Below are positions 1 through 11,300 of a stretch of 51,867 bases of DNA, piece after piece (position 1 is the first letter of the stretch; every line of letters starts with the position of its first letter). The stretch lies in the NCBI GenBank assembly GCA_026260175.1, contig JAKCWW010000232.1:62239-114105 (forward strand), written 5' to 3'. The stretch comes from Reticulitermes lucifugus. Taxonomy: Eukaryota > Arthropoda > Insecta > Blattodea > Rhinotermitidae. Both the position numbers and the translations under genes were made by a program. The notes under the pieces are model-generated. The model made no database searches, was not told the DNA's origin, and was given only the letters and a program-made list of their open reading frames with translations.

Positions 1-348
1 TCCCACTTCTTGAAGATCCATTTTAATATTATCCTCCCATCTACATCTGGGTCTTCCAAGTGGACTCCTTCCCTCAGGTCTCCCCACCAAAATCCTGTAC
101 ACACCTCTCCCCTCCCCCATACATACATGCCCCGCCCACCTCATTCTTGATTTGATCTCCCGAATAATATTTGGTGACAAGTACAGATCATCAATTTCCT
201 CGTTATGTAGTCTTCTCCACTCCCCTGTTACCTCGTCCCTCTTGGGCCCAAATATCCTCCTCAGCACCATATTCTCGAACACCCTCAGCCTATGTTCCTC
301 CCTCAGTGTGACAGACCAACTTTCACAAACATACAAAACAACAGGCAC
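1..348 (-). mobile_element. LINE (non-LTR retrotransposon) ORF2 C-terminal fragment
   Basis: Read on the minus strand, this stretch is open without stops to the window edge. It encodes the C-terminal part of a non-LTR retrotransposon polyprotein downstream of the reverse transcriptase: a PVVLY-CESW start, LREEHRLRVFEN, then RRIFGPKRDEVTGEW, MRWAGHV and [19 protein letters not shown]. These blocks are typical of a LINE family I recall as abundant in cockroaches and termites (recall, not a search). The usual SRRMRW is here SRMRW, one codon short. It is truncated at its 5' side (about 348), and its 3' end lies outside the window. Confidence 0.85.
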
Positions 349-349
349 T

Positions 350-1024
350 CATCATGCATAAAATTTCTGTACCAAAGATCCCTCTCACATTAAGCACACT
401 TGCTTCATCTTTTGCAAGTGTCATTACTACAATTCAGTCAACAGATGTGGCTGTCCTAAGATGTCCAATTTACTATGAACATCCGCTCTCTACATTTTAT
501 AGTTCTCCTATTATTCACAATTTCAACCCATGTTGTAGAAACACAGCAGTGTGATGGAAAAAATTCAGCTTTATCAGTATCTTAAAAATTTTAAATAGAT
601 GATTGGCAACTGAACATGTAAACTGGTTGTAACAATTCTGGTTGTATACCCCTGGTATAATGTCTGATTTTTCAAATATAATAATAGTAACAACAAATTT
701 TCCACCTCGCCTACTGTTCCAGGTCCAGAAAGTGGTCATACTGAACACCTGTTCCATCATGAGAAAATTCCTCAATGACATCCACTTATCTGATGAACAG
801 GCTGATAACCCCTGATCATGTAAATTTACCATGTTCCCAGCTTCATACACTCATTTCAATATTCCCCGATGCACCCCCCCCCCAAGTAGATAATTTGTCC
901 AAAGCCTGTATTCTGGGAGCTTGACAACACTGGGCATTGCCTCAGACAATCCCAAATGCTGATGTCTTCAAATTATATGAATAAAGACCTGTATATTTCC
1001 ACATACAACTCAACTACAATGGGT
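350..1024. other. Intergenic, no gene seen
   Basis: AT-rich sequence. The open frame at 515-850 on the minus strand has no recognisable domain, no splice context and ordinary AT-rich composition, so I do not call it a gene. Confidence 0.5.
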
Positions 1025-1025
1025 A

Positions 1026-1163
1026 CTAGGTCTCTTTCCCAAGGGTAAAGCGGCTGGGTCGTGGTGTAAACCACCCACCCCCGGCTAGCGCCGAGGTTAA
1101 GAAAAGAATAGAGCTATACCTCTAATCCCCTCTGGGCCTTCATGGCCTGTTCTAGGATGAACA
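1026..1163 (+). mobile_element. SINE body/tail fragment
   Basis: The block containing a GCCGAGGTTAAGAA motif, then GAGCTATACCTCTA and GGCCTTCATGGCCTG, matches the body of the tRNA-derived SINEs seen elsewhere in this window (9078-9330, 45100-45290). The tRNA-like head is missing. Confidence 0.6.
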
Positions 1164-3443
1164 TACATAACTCAACACTAAAATATCATGCTGTCACACC
1201 ACAATCTGAACACTGATTAAACAATTCCTACCATGAACTGCAAATATTGTGAATTTAAGATAAATAAGACAAATTTACAAACTTGATTTACACTCCCAAA
1301 TAAAATGCATGCCAACGCTGTTCAGTATTCTTAAGAAAACACATTCTAAAGTAGCCCTGGTGCTAATAACATTTCATCTCCTCTTCAAATATGAAGTTCA
1401 TTTCTCTTTTCTACATAAGCGGGAATGTCAAGTGCACAGTGCCCAATGGAGTAAGAAGACTGTGCTTTTATCTTTACCCATGAAACTGATTCATTCTCTG
1501 GACATTACTGTGTATTGGAATTGGCAAGTCATGTGCAGGGTTGCCACCACCATTCCCATCACAAGGCTCAAAGCCACCATTCTGGTTGGCCCTTCCTTAA
1601 TCTCTTGGCAACTCCAATTAACAGTAACTGAAAGGGATCAATGGAGAAAATTGTAATGAAAGGGGAACTGATAGAAACACAAATTCAATTTTTTTGGCTT
1701 GTTTATTCAAAATGCACATGTTTCGTGAAAAATTAAGTTTTTTTGTACATACAGTGCATGGCAGGCACTGGAACACCAAAACTGATATAACTTCACTTCA
1801 GTATCGACCTTCTTTTCAATTTAATTTAAAGCATTTCAGCTTATCCTTCACACTCATAAATATGCCAAAGATGGATCATTACACCATGTAAATAAAATAA
1901 CTCTCTACGTCTTGACTGTTGGCCAGGTCTTGCATATGACCATTTTGGGCCAAGAACCTTGTTATTGCTGTAACAAACTTAAAGCTCATTTGACTAACTC
2001 CAGTCATATGTATCTTGTGTACTTCAAAGAATTTTACTTTTACAGTCACCATCAAACCCAGTGTTGTTGAAAACTGGTGATGTTTGAATTGACAATAGGC
2101 TTTCCAAATTTGTACACTATCTTCCTTACACATTATGCAATTTCTCATTTCATCAAACACATGCATTGTTGGACAAGCATGGAATCATTGGTTGGTTATA
2201 TTTATCACCTGATCCTACAAAAAAACAGGAAGTCAATCAAGCACATAACAACACCTACCCCTGTCAACTTACAAACATAAAACCAATGCACGATAGATAA
2301 CCCAGACTGACAGAGAGGCAGGGCAAATGGAGAAACAAGTTGCAGTTTTATTCAATGCATTTTCAGTTTTATATTTCCTTATACACCCAACAACCCCACT
2401 AAATTCCCCAAAGCTGCAAAATTAGATTTCATGCCTGACCCAGAGATGTGGGGCGTGTTAACTACTAAAGGCAGGATGTAGAATCAACCTCTCCCTCCAG
2501 TTGCTATGTGCTATGGACACTCCTCCTATGATTAAGAAGTCTCATCCAACAAGACTCAAAATCAAACCGTAAATCCACTGAAAACTGCACCAACTATAAA
2601 TAAAGAACTCAGAACAGTTGGATATCTAAACTTTATGCTCACAATACAATACATAATGTTAACGGTCGCTTCCAGCAGATTATAAACACGACAAACACAA
2701 AACCATTACATTCAAAGATGGAAAAAGAAACGAACGTTATTAACAGAAGTAAACTTGGGTGGAAAGATTCTTATTTTTAACTACCAAACTCTCAAGAAAA
2801 CAAAAAACCTCTTGCGAGAAAAAACTAAGTGTCTGTGCATCTGTTAATAAATTCTGCCTACCTTTGATGCCAGATATCCCCCACATATATAACGTGTCTC
2901 GAGCATCGAGGTTTCATTTTGAGCCTTGATACATTTACTTTTGGTGGTTAGGTGGTAAGATTTTTATGTCCCGAGGACATGATGCAGGTTATCGTTTTTT
3001 CTCAAGGAGGTGTCTTCACTCTAAAATTAAAATCAGGTCTGCTTTGCTTGTTTTATCTCATGCACTAACACAAAATTTGATGTTAAGATTTCTCTTAAAG
3101 TTGCCTTTGGATCTACTAAGTGGCATTAGAGAGCGCCAGGCCTGCGAGCAGTAGGTGGGCGAGTGTGTTGTTTAAGCACTGCTCTCCGTGGTCGTATTCT
3201 GCACAGCTTGTGTGATTTCCTGTACCAACAAAACAATTTCAATTCAATTTATGTGCCACTTCCAGCTCAGAAATTAATTTGCATATATCTCAATATCCAG
3301 AGTCCAGAAAAATGTTATGTCAGAGATGAAGACCAACCTGGAAACCAAGGTTATGGCCACTTACCATATAAATGGACTTCTTTAGCACCTCAAAGGTAGT
3401 GACAAATATGTAGCACTGGTGATACAGCACAAGACTAGACCAT
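1164..3443. other. Intergenic, no gene seen
   Basis: AT-rich sequence with scattered short ORFs and no conserved motif or splice pattern that I recognise. It lies on the 3' side of the YBX gene, but I see no evidence that the transcript reaches this far. Confidence 0.4.
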
Positions 3444-3542
3444 CTTTGTTTGGACCTTGATTTCAGGCTTCCGCCGCGATGTTGATGTAATGTGGTCTTT
3501 TGGGTAATTACACGACGCCGTGTAATTACCCAAAAGACCACA
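3444..3542. repeat. Perfect 24-bp-arm hairpin, foldback element end
   Basis: Positions 3491-3514 and 3519-3542 are perfect reverse complements separated by four bases (ACGC). The sequence TCTTTTGGGTAATTACACG at the arm resembles the outer ends of the foldback repeats at 12877-13060 and 47690-47808. I read it as a collapsed copy, its two termini joined with the interior lost. Confidence 0.7.
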
Positions 3543-5292
3543 GATTACATCTTTGTTTGGGTCACCCCACTCTATGCCATACAACCAAATAGGGTACTAC
3601 AGTTGACACAACTTAATTAAAACAAATTAGAAATACAGCTTCATGTTTCAGCTTTGCTTCAAAGCCACCATCAAGCCAAATGTGAGGACAGTGAAAATGT
3701 ATAGAAAACAGTCAGTTATGGAACACCTGCAATACATATGAAAATGTGGGAACCCAGTACTACATTACATCTCAGTATCTTATGTAAAATACTAAAATGT
3801 AGGTATATATTGCCATAATTATTACAGTTCTTTCTAAAACTATATTTTAACTAATCAAATTAATTAAATATCTTCATTCATTGTTTTGCCTGAATGGCAA
3901 AGATCTGCCAATGATACTGTTGGCTGTTATTAATCTGCAAGAGCAATTCTACCTGCACTTTGCAAGTCCCATTACCTTCTTTTCCATTTTAACAAAGGTG
4001 TGGGACACAAAGCAGATATCACCTGCAAAATCTTACAGACTGAATATGAAAAGTGTTACAATAAACAAGCACCAAAACTGCTGCATGAAACTACAAAACT
4101 CTAGACACTTTTCAAACTTGGGGTCATGACCCATCACTTGGTTGTGAGAGGTTCTGCACTCCATTTCCACTGCCACTCTTTCTATCCTTTGCACGTGTTT
4201 CATTCTCTTGAAGTCCTCCAGGTTTTTTGATGCATGTTTTATCTTCTTGGAGTCCTCTGACCTTTCCAACAAGGACAATGTCACTATATCCTTTGGGGCT
4301 AGGGGCTGAAGCCTTACTGCAGGGCAATTTCCAGAACACCCTACACCAGGAGGACAATTACCCTGTTCAAATTAAATCACCACTCCTCTGTCTACAGTGA
4401 CACTCAGGGGTCCTCTGTATGAATCGGGGGCCAATGTGCCATCAGTTCTACACATGTGAACTTGGATTTTTCACTTCGACATGTTTGAAAATGGAGGACA
4501 GGAACAAGCTGTCACATCCATCACTATAGGTAAATAAATAAATAAATATTAACCGTACTTCCTGTTTCCAAATAATGCAAACATTACCATTATTTAGAAA
4601 TACCAGTTTAACTGCAGTTAAATTGCTCATTTCTTAACTTCCTTCCCTTTAAATAACACAAACATTCTTATTTAGCTTCTTATTATTCCTACTTATATTC
4701 ACAAAGTATCATGGTACAAAATTACAGATCTTGGAATTTAAATGTTTCAAACCTGTAAGTATTCATTTTGGTCATGGTCAAAATATTTTTCTTATCTTTA
4801 AAACACTGCTTTACATAGCTAGAACTACATATAAAACATGGCATAATGACACAACTAAAATAACTAATCAAGAATGTCAAGCTTCTAATTAGAGCTCCTG
4901 TTTTTAAACAACAGATAGCATAACATCTGCACATATAATAACTGCCATATCAGTGGAAGATCTTTACCATATATTCAGGCAAAACAATTAATGAAGATAT
5001 TTAATGAATTTTATTAGTTAAAAGTACAGTTTTAGAAAGAAGTACAATAACTACAGCCATACATATTATAGCATTCTACATAAGATATGCACACATATGT
5101 AGTGCTGGGGCCCCACGTTTTCATATACAAGGTATTGCCATAAATGTATATCTTCGGTATATTTCTTATGTTGTCACATTTGGCCTGATTGATGGCTTTG
5201 ATGCAGACTAAATATGTAGCCACATTTCTATTGCTGTAAATCAAAGGAAAGTGTCAACTGAAGCACTGTACTTGATTGCATGAACAGAATAC
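3543..5292. other. Downstream region of YBX; probable 3' UTR near its right end
   Basis: On the minus strand an AATAAA hexamer lies at 5010-5015, about 280 bases past the proposed YBX stop, so a modest 3' UTR could end near 4990. At 4095-4130 the text TTTTCAAACTTGGGGTCATG resembles a decayed hAT-type transposon end. At about 4195-4275 a roughly 40-bp block is duplicated in tandem (minus strand GAGGACTCCAAGAAGATAAA versus GAGGACTTCAAGAGAATGAA). No other gene is seen. Confidence 0.4.
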
Positions 5293-5310
5293 TTACAGAA
5301 CAATCTGCTG
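5293..5310 (-). CDS. yps: YBX tentative last exon (QQIVL stop)
   Basis: After a ggcacag acceptor the frame reads CAG CAG ATT GTT CTG TAA. The pyrimidine tract is weak, and the same bases contain a good donor-like TTCT|gtaagt, so this could instead be an internal microexon with the true stop further left. Confidence 0.4.
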   Translation of the reverse strand, partial: QQIVL

Positions 5311-8300
5311 CTGTGCCACTGTGTCACAAATCCCACAAGGAATGGCCTGGGATTTTAAGCCTAAAATTCCTCATTGATAAATATGCGTGAAACAGACTGA
5401 TATATAGCACATAGTCTCCCAGCAAAACCAAGGATGTTCAATGTATGAGTCTTTTACTAGTATTCAGTTACACACTGACAAAGCAAAAGCACTAATGAAG
5501 ATAACAACATTCTTTAATGAATACTCACTATCGACAATATACCAGACTGGTATTTCAGTTTCTTTATTGTCATTACTTTCCTTTCTAAACATTAAGGAAA
5601 GAAATATGCACCACTTCTTGCAAATGAAGCTCTTGTGCACTCACTTATAATATTAAAACTGTGTGCAGCAACTATGCCAAATCTACAACAGATCATGCTC
5701 CAGCTACTCACCTGTGACTGAGGCAACTCTTCAGATGGTCCCAACTGAAAGAAACAAGAGACATGCCTGCCATTACAAACATGCAACACCAACATGACAC
5801 CCCCCTGCTTTGCAGTCGGTGCACTGAGAATCGGGGGAACTTATGGCATGCCAACAGAACCTCTAGTAAAACACTTTCTAACTTCAGTCAATTTGAAACA
5901 CAGAACCTGTACTTTGAAGGAAGTACGTACTGAAAACAAGCACATTTCAAGAAAAGAAAAAAAAAGGCCATTTCACAATCATTCAGTTAGAACACACCCT
6001 TTCAATGCAAACAGTGGCCAGTACAAAGCTGAACACCAGCCCACACCTTGAGTGTGTCGTGACTTACCCCTACATCACCCACATGCCTACAAGTGTTACT
6101 TATGTACAAACACAACAAATCAAAACACTGCTGACTTAGAATTCTAAATGACATGCACTTTTTAGCACAGATATTTAAGCTTGAAACTATCAGAGAACAT
6201 AATTCAAACTGGTAAGACTTGAAGCTTTTACACAACAACTAACAGTGATAAAATCTTTTCAAGTGATATGCCATGTCAATTTGGTACATCACTTCTGTTC
6301 CAAATTGATGCAGGTGATGACACAAGCAAATTTTATCAACATTCAAACTCTTACAACAGGTGCATACAACAAGGACAATATGAGCTGGACACATAAATGA
6401 GGCAAAAGGTCTCCAAACCATCCAGCAAGTTACCACAACTAAGCAGATGGAGTGCATATAACACAGAGCAACTGATGCTACACTTACCTTGCCTTCCCAG
6501 TCTCCACCATCTGACTCGTTCTGTGAAACCAAATACGTCCACATGGTTATAAAATCCCACCCCATCACATATAATATGCTGATAAGAAACACCATAAAGT
6601 CCACTGCAGTTCTACAGGCTAATCTGCCTACATTCACACAGCATTCTGCAGTTACTACAACGTATTCAAAACTCGAACAAATTATCACTATTACACCTGG
6701 GCTATAACTAAGGGATTTCAGTCACTTCCATGGGCTCTAAAGTAATAGTTTCAAATCTCTGCATATTGTGGAAATATTTTTTTACCTATTTAAAGAAAAA
6801 ATCATTCAGCTTGCTAAACACCAAAGATTCATGATAATGTTCACAACACCTGCCAACAGACCCTACCCTAGTGTATTTGAATCCAATTCACACATTCACC
6901 CTCATTTTCAATAAGTTTTAGCACAGCAACATATACAAAACACAAGAGACATCGCGAAATAGAATGCTGTATTTGATAGAACTGCTTGAACAGTTTACAG
7001 TGCACTCTGTTGTGATTCTACTGCACAAACATAACTCAACACACAAAATGGTGTTCCTACAGCAGAAGCTCTGTGTTGTGCCACCAACAGCTGCAGTTAA
7101 TAATTAATGTGCAAAAATGCTATTGTCTGGAATATGGGTGACACACTTGTCTCAACAGTTCAAGGAAGACAGACAGCGTCATGCATAAGAAGTGCGCAGG
7201 CACGTTTTCCATAGACACTAACAGAGTGGACAGAGTTTGTGTAGCTCTCAGCGCAGCCTGAGGAAATCCATCATGCTAGCAAAGAATTCCATTCCACAGA
7301 CTTAGAGAGATAAACAGTAACAGAAACTAACACAGCATCTGTGTGGATTGTTCTTTTAAACACAGCATTCATATCTCTAATAATTTTTACATACATCCAT
7401 AAGTGAATAAATTATGGTCACCCTGCATATTTTATAGAATAAAATCACTAGGAGGTTAACCCCCACATACAGTTTCTTCAGGCAACAGTGGATTTTTAAT
7501 CTAAACAGAGAAAAACCTCAAATCCTAAGAATTTAACACTAAGATTACTGAACTACATGTTAAATATGGGAAAAACCTCAAACTCAGGAACATTAAATGG
7601 GGGCCCCCACAATGTATAAAAGCTGTTTCACAGTTACATAAATCTGAAGCTGTCATGAAAAAAAGTTGTGAAATTTGGTTGCAGAAAATGATGGAATGAG
7701 CCATAACAATCAATCTTGTGACATACCTTGCCTTTACCTTCTCCCTCACTCTGACTGCTGCGTGGTGGCCCACGAGACTGGCGAGGTAAACGGCGGCGGT
7801 AGCGGGGACGGGGGGGTCTTCCTCCCTGAGGCCCATCACCCCTTGGTTCACGACCCTCACCCTCACTTACATTCTGCACAAGAAATAAATGCAGTGACAT
7901 CTTAACATATAAACTCAGCAAACAAGCAGGCCAATCGTCTTGCGTGCCTACTAACCTGCCCATCCTGGCTGCGAGGTCGACGGGGAGGACCACGCCCTCC
8001 TCTAAAGTTGCGACGGAAGAAACGTCGAGGAGGCCCTCCACGTCCTCGGGGCAGTCCTCGACCTTCTCCACCCTCAAAGTCTCCACCCTCCTTCAGATCT
8101 CCCTGTTAATGACGACAAAACTTTAAATGCAATTTGTTAAAGTGAAGAATGCTTATGCTGCATTAGAAAGTTGTCAGACTAACATCTGACAGTTATCTAC
8201 ACTTAAAAACACACACAAGTGAATCCATATCAAATTGCACACAAACAGGGAAAGTTAACATTGTACTATTATTTCTTAGTTTTATACACGTGAACAAAAT

Positions 8301-11300
8301 ACCTGTTGTGCAGTATGAGCCTTGAAGGATGTAAAAAAATATCTGATCTCAAAAGTTTTCCCAATCTGGTCAAATTCATCAGACATGATTTCAAACAAAA
8401 CATCTTTAGAATGGTGCATAGTTTATTCACCTATCAATGACACTATATAATCTTAATAACTGTTAAATACAGCACTTCTCTCCCTCTCAATAATAAAAAT
8501 AAGTACACCTCACTACAAATTAATGGCACACACACACATTAAGAGCATGTGCTAAGAAAAAAGCATTTGCATTCAATTTAGAAAGACTCTTGTTCTGGAC
8601 ACTGTCCATCACCTAATGCAGAAGAAGCACAGATCAGCAGATGTCTCTGCTTCCATCGTCAGAACAGAGGATGGAAGATGAACCATCTTCAGAAATGGTG
8701 GAAGAAGTCCAAAAGAAGAGTGCTTCTGAATGTCATACATCATCGTCAAAACTCTACAGAAATGAAGTATGTGCACAAAATACCTACCCCATCTTGGGCT
8801 TGAGAGTCACGATTGGCAGGAGGACGACGTGGCCGGTTATTGTAGTAGTTGTTGGGTTCAAAGCGACGGCGGGGTCTGTAGCGCCTGGGCTGACCCCCTT
8901 CACGCACGTCTGTCCCCTCTTCCCCTTTGCCCTCTCCACTCTCATATCCTATGGTTTAAAAGCCATGATTTCAAAATCCCGTCTGAACTTGGCTCATTTA
9001 TTTTCCACACATTACATAAATGTTCAACCCAAAAATATGCTCACAATAATGGATGACAACAAATAATAATAAATCCAGCTTGGACAGGGAGGGGAAAGTA
9101 GAGTGAAGTAAAGTAAAGTAAAGCTGTCCCTGTCCATGCCATGAAAGCATATGGGAGTGTACATGTATAGCTTCACTCATTCTTAACCTTGGCATTCTCC
9201 TCTGAAAAGTACACGGGAACCCATTGAACAGGAGGCTGGGTGGGGCCCAGAGCAAGCCTGGACATATCAGAGAAGACTCTCTTACTCCCACTGGGATTTG
9301 AACCCCCAAATCATTCAGCATGTAACTTAGTCTCTATCATTTCACATTCACACATTTCTTAAACCAACAAAATGCACACGTTTTGTTTATTATACATTAC
9401 AATTTTTTACAGTAAAACCAGTCCAACATGTTTCGGATCCCTATTTTGGGACCATCATCAGGGACCTGTATCTTGAATTACACAAAATCACAAATCAACA
9501 AATAATGGTACATATTAAAAGTTCAAGAGGTAAAATGTAGGTTATCTGAGTTGTTTTTGTGGGTCCACTGTGTTTCAGAAGTTGTGTTTACTTATGGAAG
9601 GCTAGGGCAGTATAGGACAATATAAAGTTTCTCTATACTGACTACACTATTCTGGGTTAAAGCTTGCACTGTTAAACAAACAAATCTAGATATATTAGAG
9701 CACAAGAGTTCATGCTGTCATCATCCAGTGACCATGCAGCAAATCATTCTTATAGCTACAGGTTTACACCAAGTGGCGACTGCCAAAAAAATCTGCCATC
9801 ATGAAGCAGACACGAAGTTACATAAATAACACTATGTATTCTGTCCGACACAACCTTTATTTATTATTTCTTTTACACATTACATGTTTTGATCAAGCTG
9901 TTCATTATCATCTCATCATCATCATGTTTCTTTTATACAAAAACTTAAAACTGAAGGTGAAAATGTAAATTTTTGTGCAAAAATCTACATTTTTACCTTG
10001 AGTTTTAAGTTTTTGTAGAAAAATGTCTGATGATGATCGGCTTGATTCATATGTAGTGTTTAAAAAAAGTAATAACAAGTAAAGTTTGTCAGATGGAATA
10101 CGTCGTGTTATTTACGTAATTCGCTATACACAACAAGATGGATAGTGTTAAAAAGATGAGAAGTTACCAATGCTTCAACCAGTACCACCATCTACACCTT
10201 CAAAGACAAAAATTTATATACCTCTAGGCAGCAACAATGCCGATTCTGACTAGCTGTCTTTCAAGAACTTTTCAAGTTCATGGCATACACATTCAGTATA
10301 CCTGTAATTACATTGTACCACTAAAGGGCAATAATGTATACAAGTGGATTAATGACCAGACTGACCAGAATTCATAACAAACATGGGAATATTCTGACTG
10401 AAATTTAAATGGGCTTTACACTAGTAAACAAGCACCACATCAAATGTGTTGCTGCTCTGAAGATGAAAGACTATATGTACCCCCCCCCCTTTCCAGCTTT
10501 AGCAGTTGCCTTCCTGCCACAGTTCACTGCTGCAAGCAATTTTGCATCTATGTTTCTTGTTAGAATATCCTTTACTTTCAATTTACTAAGTTTCTCCATA
10601 ATATGTAAAAATGATCCAAGTGTCATATTTAAATTTTGTCCCCATCTACACTTCAAAATATCTTCCCCATGCTAGTCCACAGACCACCTTACTCATCAAC
10701 CTCAAAAAGAACTAAAATACTATTCATACAGCAATCACACGTTCCTTGGTTACATTAAATGTAAAATGTACATACGCCACACAGAAAAACAAAACATACC
10801 AACCTTCGGCATCTTCACGTGGCCTTCGTGGTCGTATACCCCCACCACCACCACCCCCACCCCCACGCCGAGGGAAGAACCACTGACGATAGCCTCGCCG
10901 TTTATCTGCAGCATATGGAGACCCTTTTACTGGATCTCCATTTGGACCAGTCACATTAGCAGCCTCGTTTCCCTTCTCACCGACCACCACATCAAATTCT
11001 ACCACTTCTCCATCCCCCACACTTCGTACTGCTTTCTTGGGGTTGTTCTTCACAATGGCTGACTGTTGATAATTACTTCATTTACTATATAATACATACT
11101 CATATAATTAAGAAAATGAACTATAGTTATGCTTTCTATAAGACTACAACAATCAGATTAACAAAAACTTTCTCTGTAAAAATACAACAGGTGAAGTTAC
11201 AGTTAACAAATATGTAGTCATTACAAAAAGAATTTTGTATCTCCTTTATAACATTTAAGCACACAACCAATATCTTATGACAGTGTATGAAAATAAGTTT

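Noticed and set aside
515-850. 111-codon frame on the minus strand
   Set aside because: No domain, no splice context, AT-rich; expected by chance in a window of this size.
6239-6688. 150-codon open frame on the minus strand
   Set aside because: It is the 33-nt YBX microexon read through into both introns; the flanks have no protein-like composition.
7634-8086. Arg/Glu-rich 150-codon frame on the minus strand
   Set aside because: It overlaps YBX exons 6 and 7 in a mixture of frames; the true frames give the RGG-type Y-box tail with correct splice sites.
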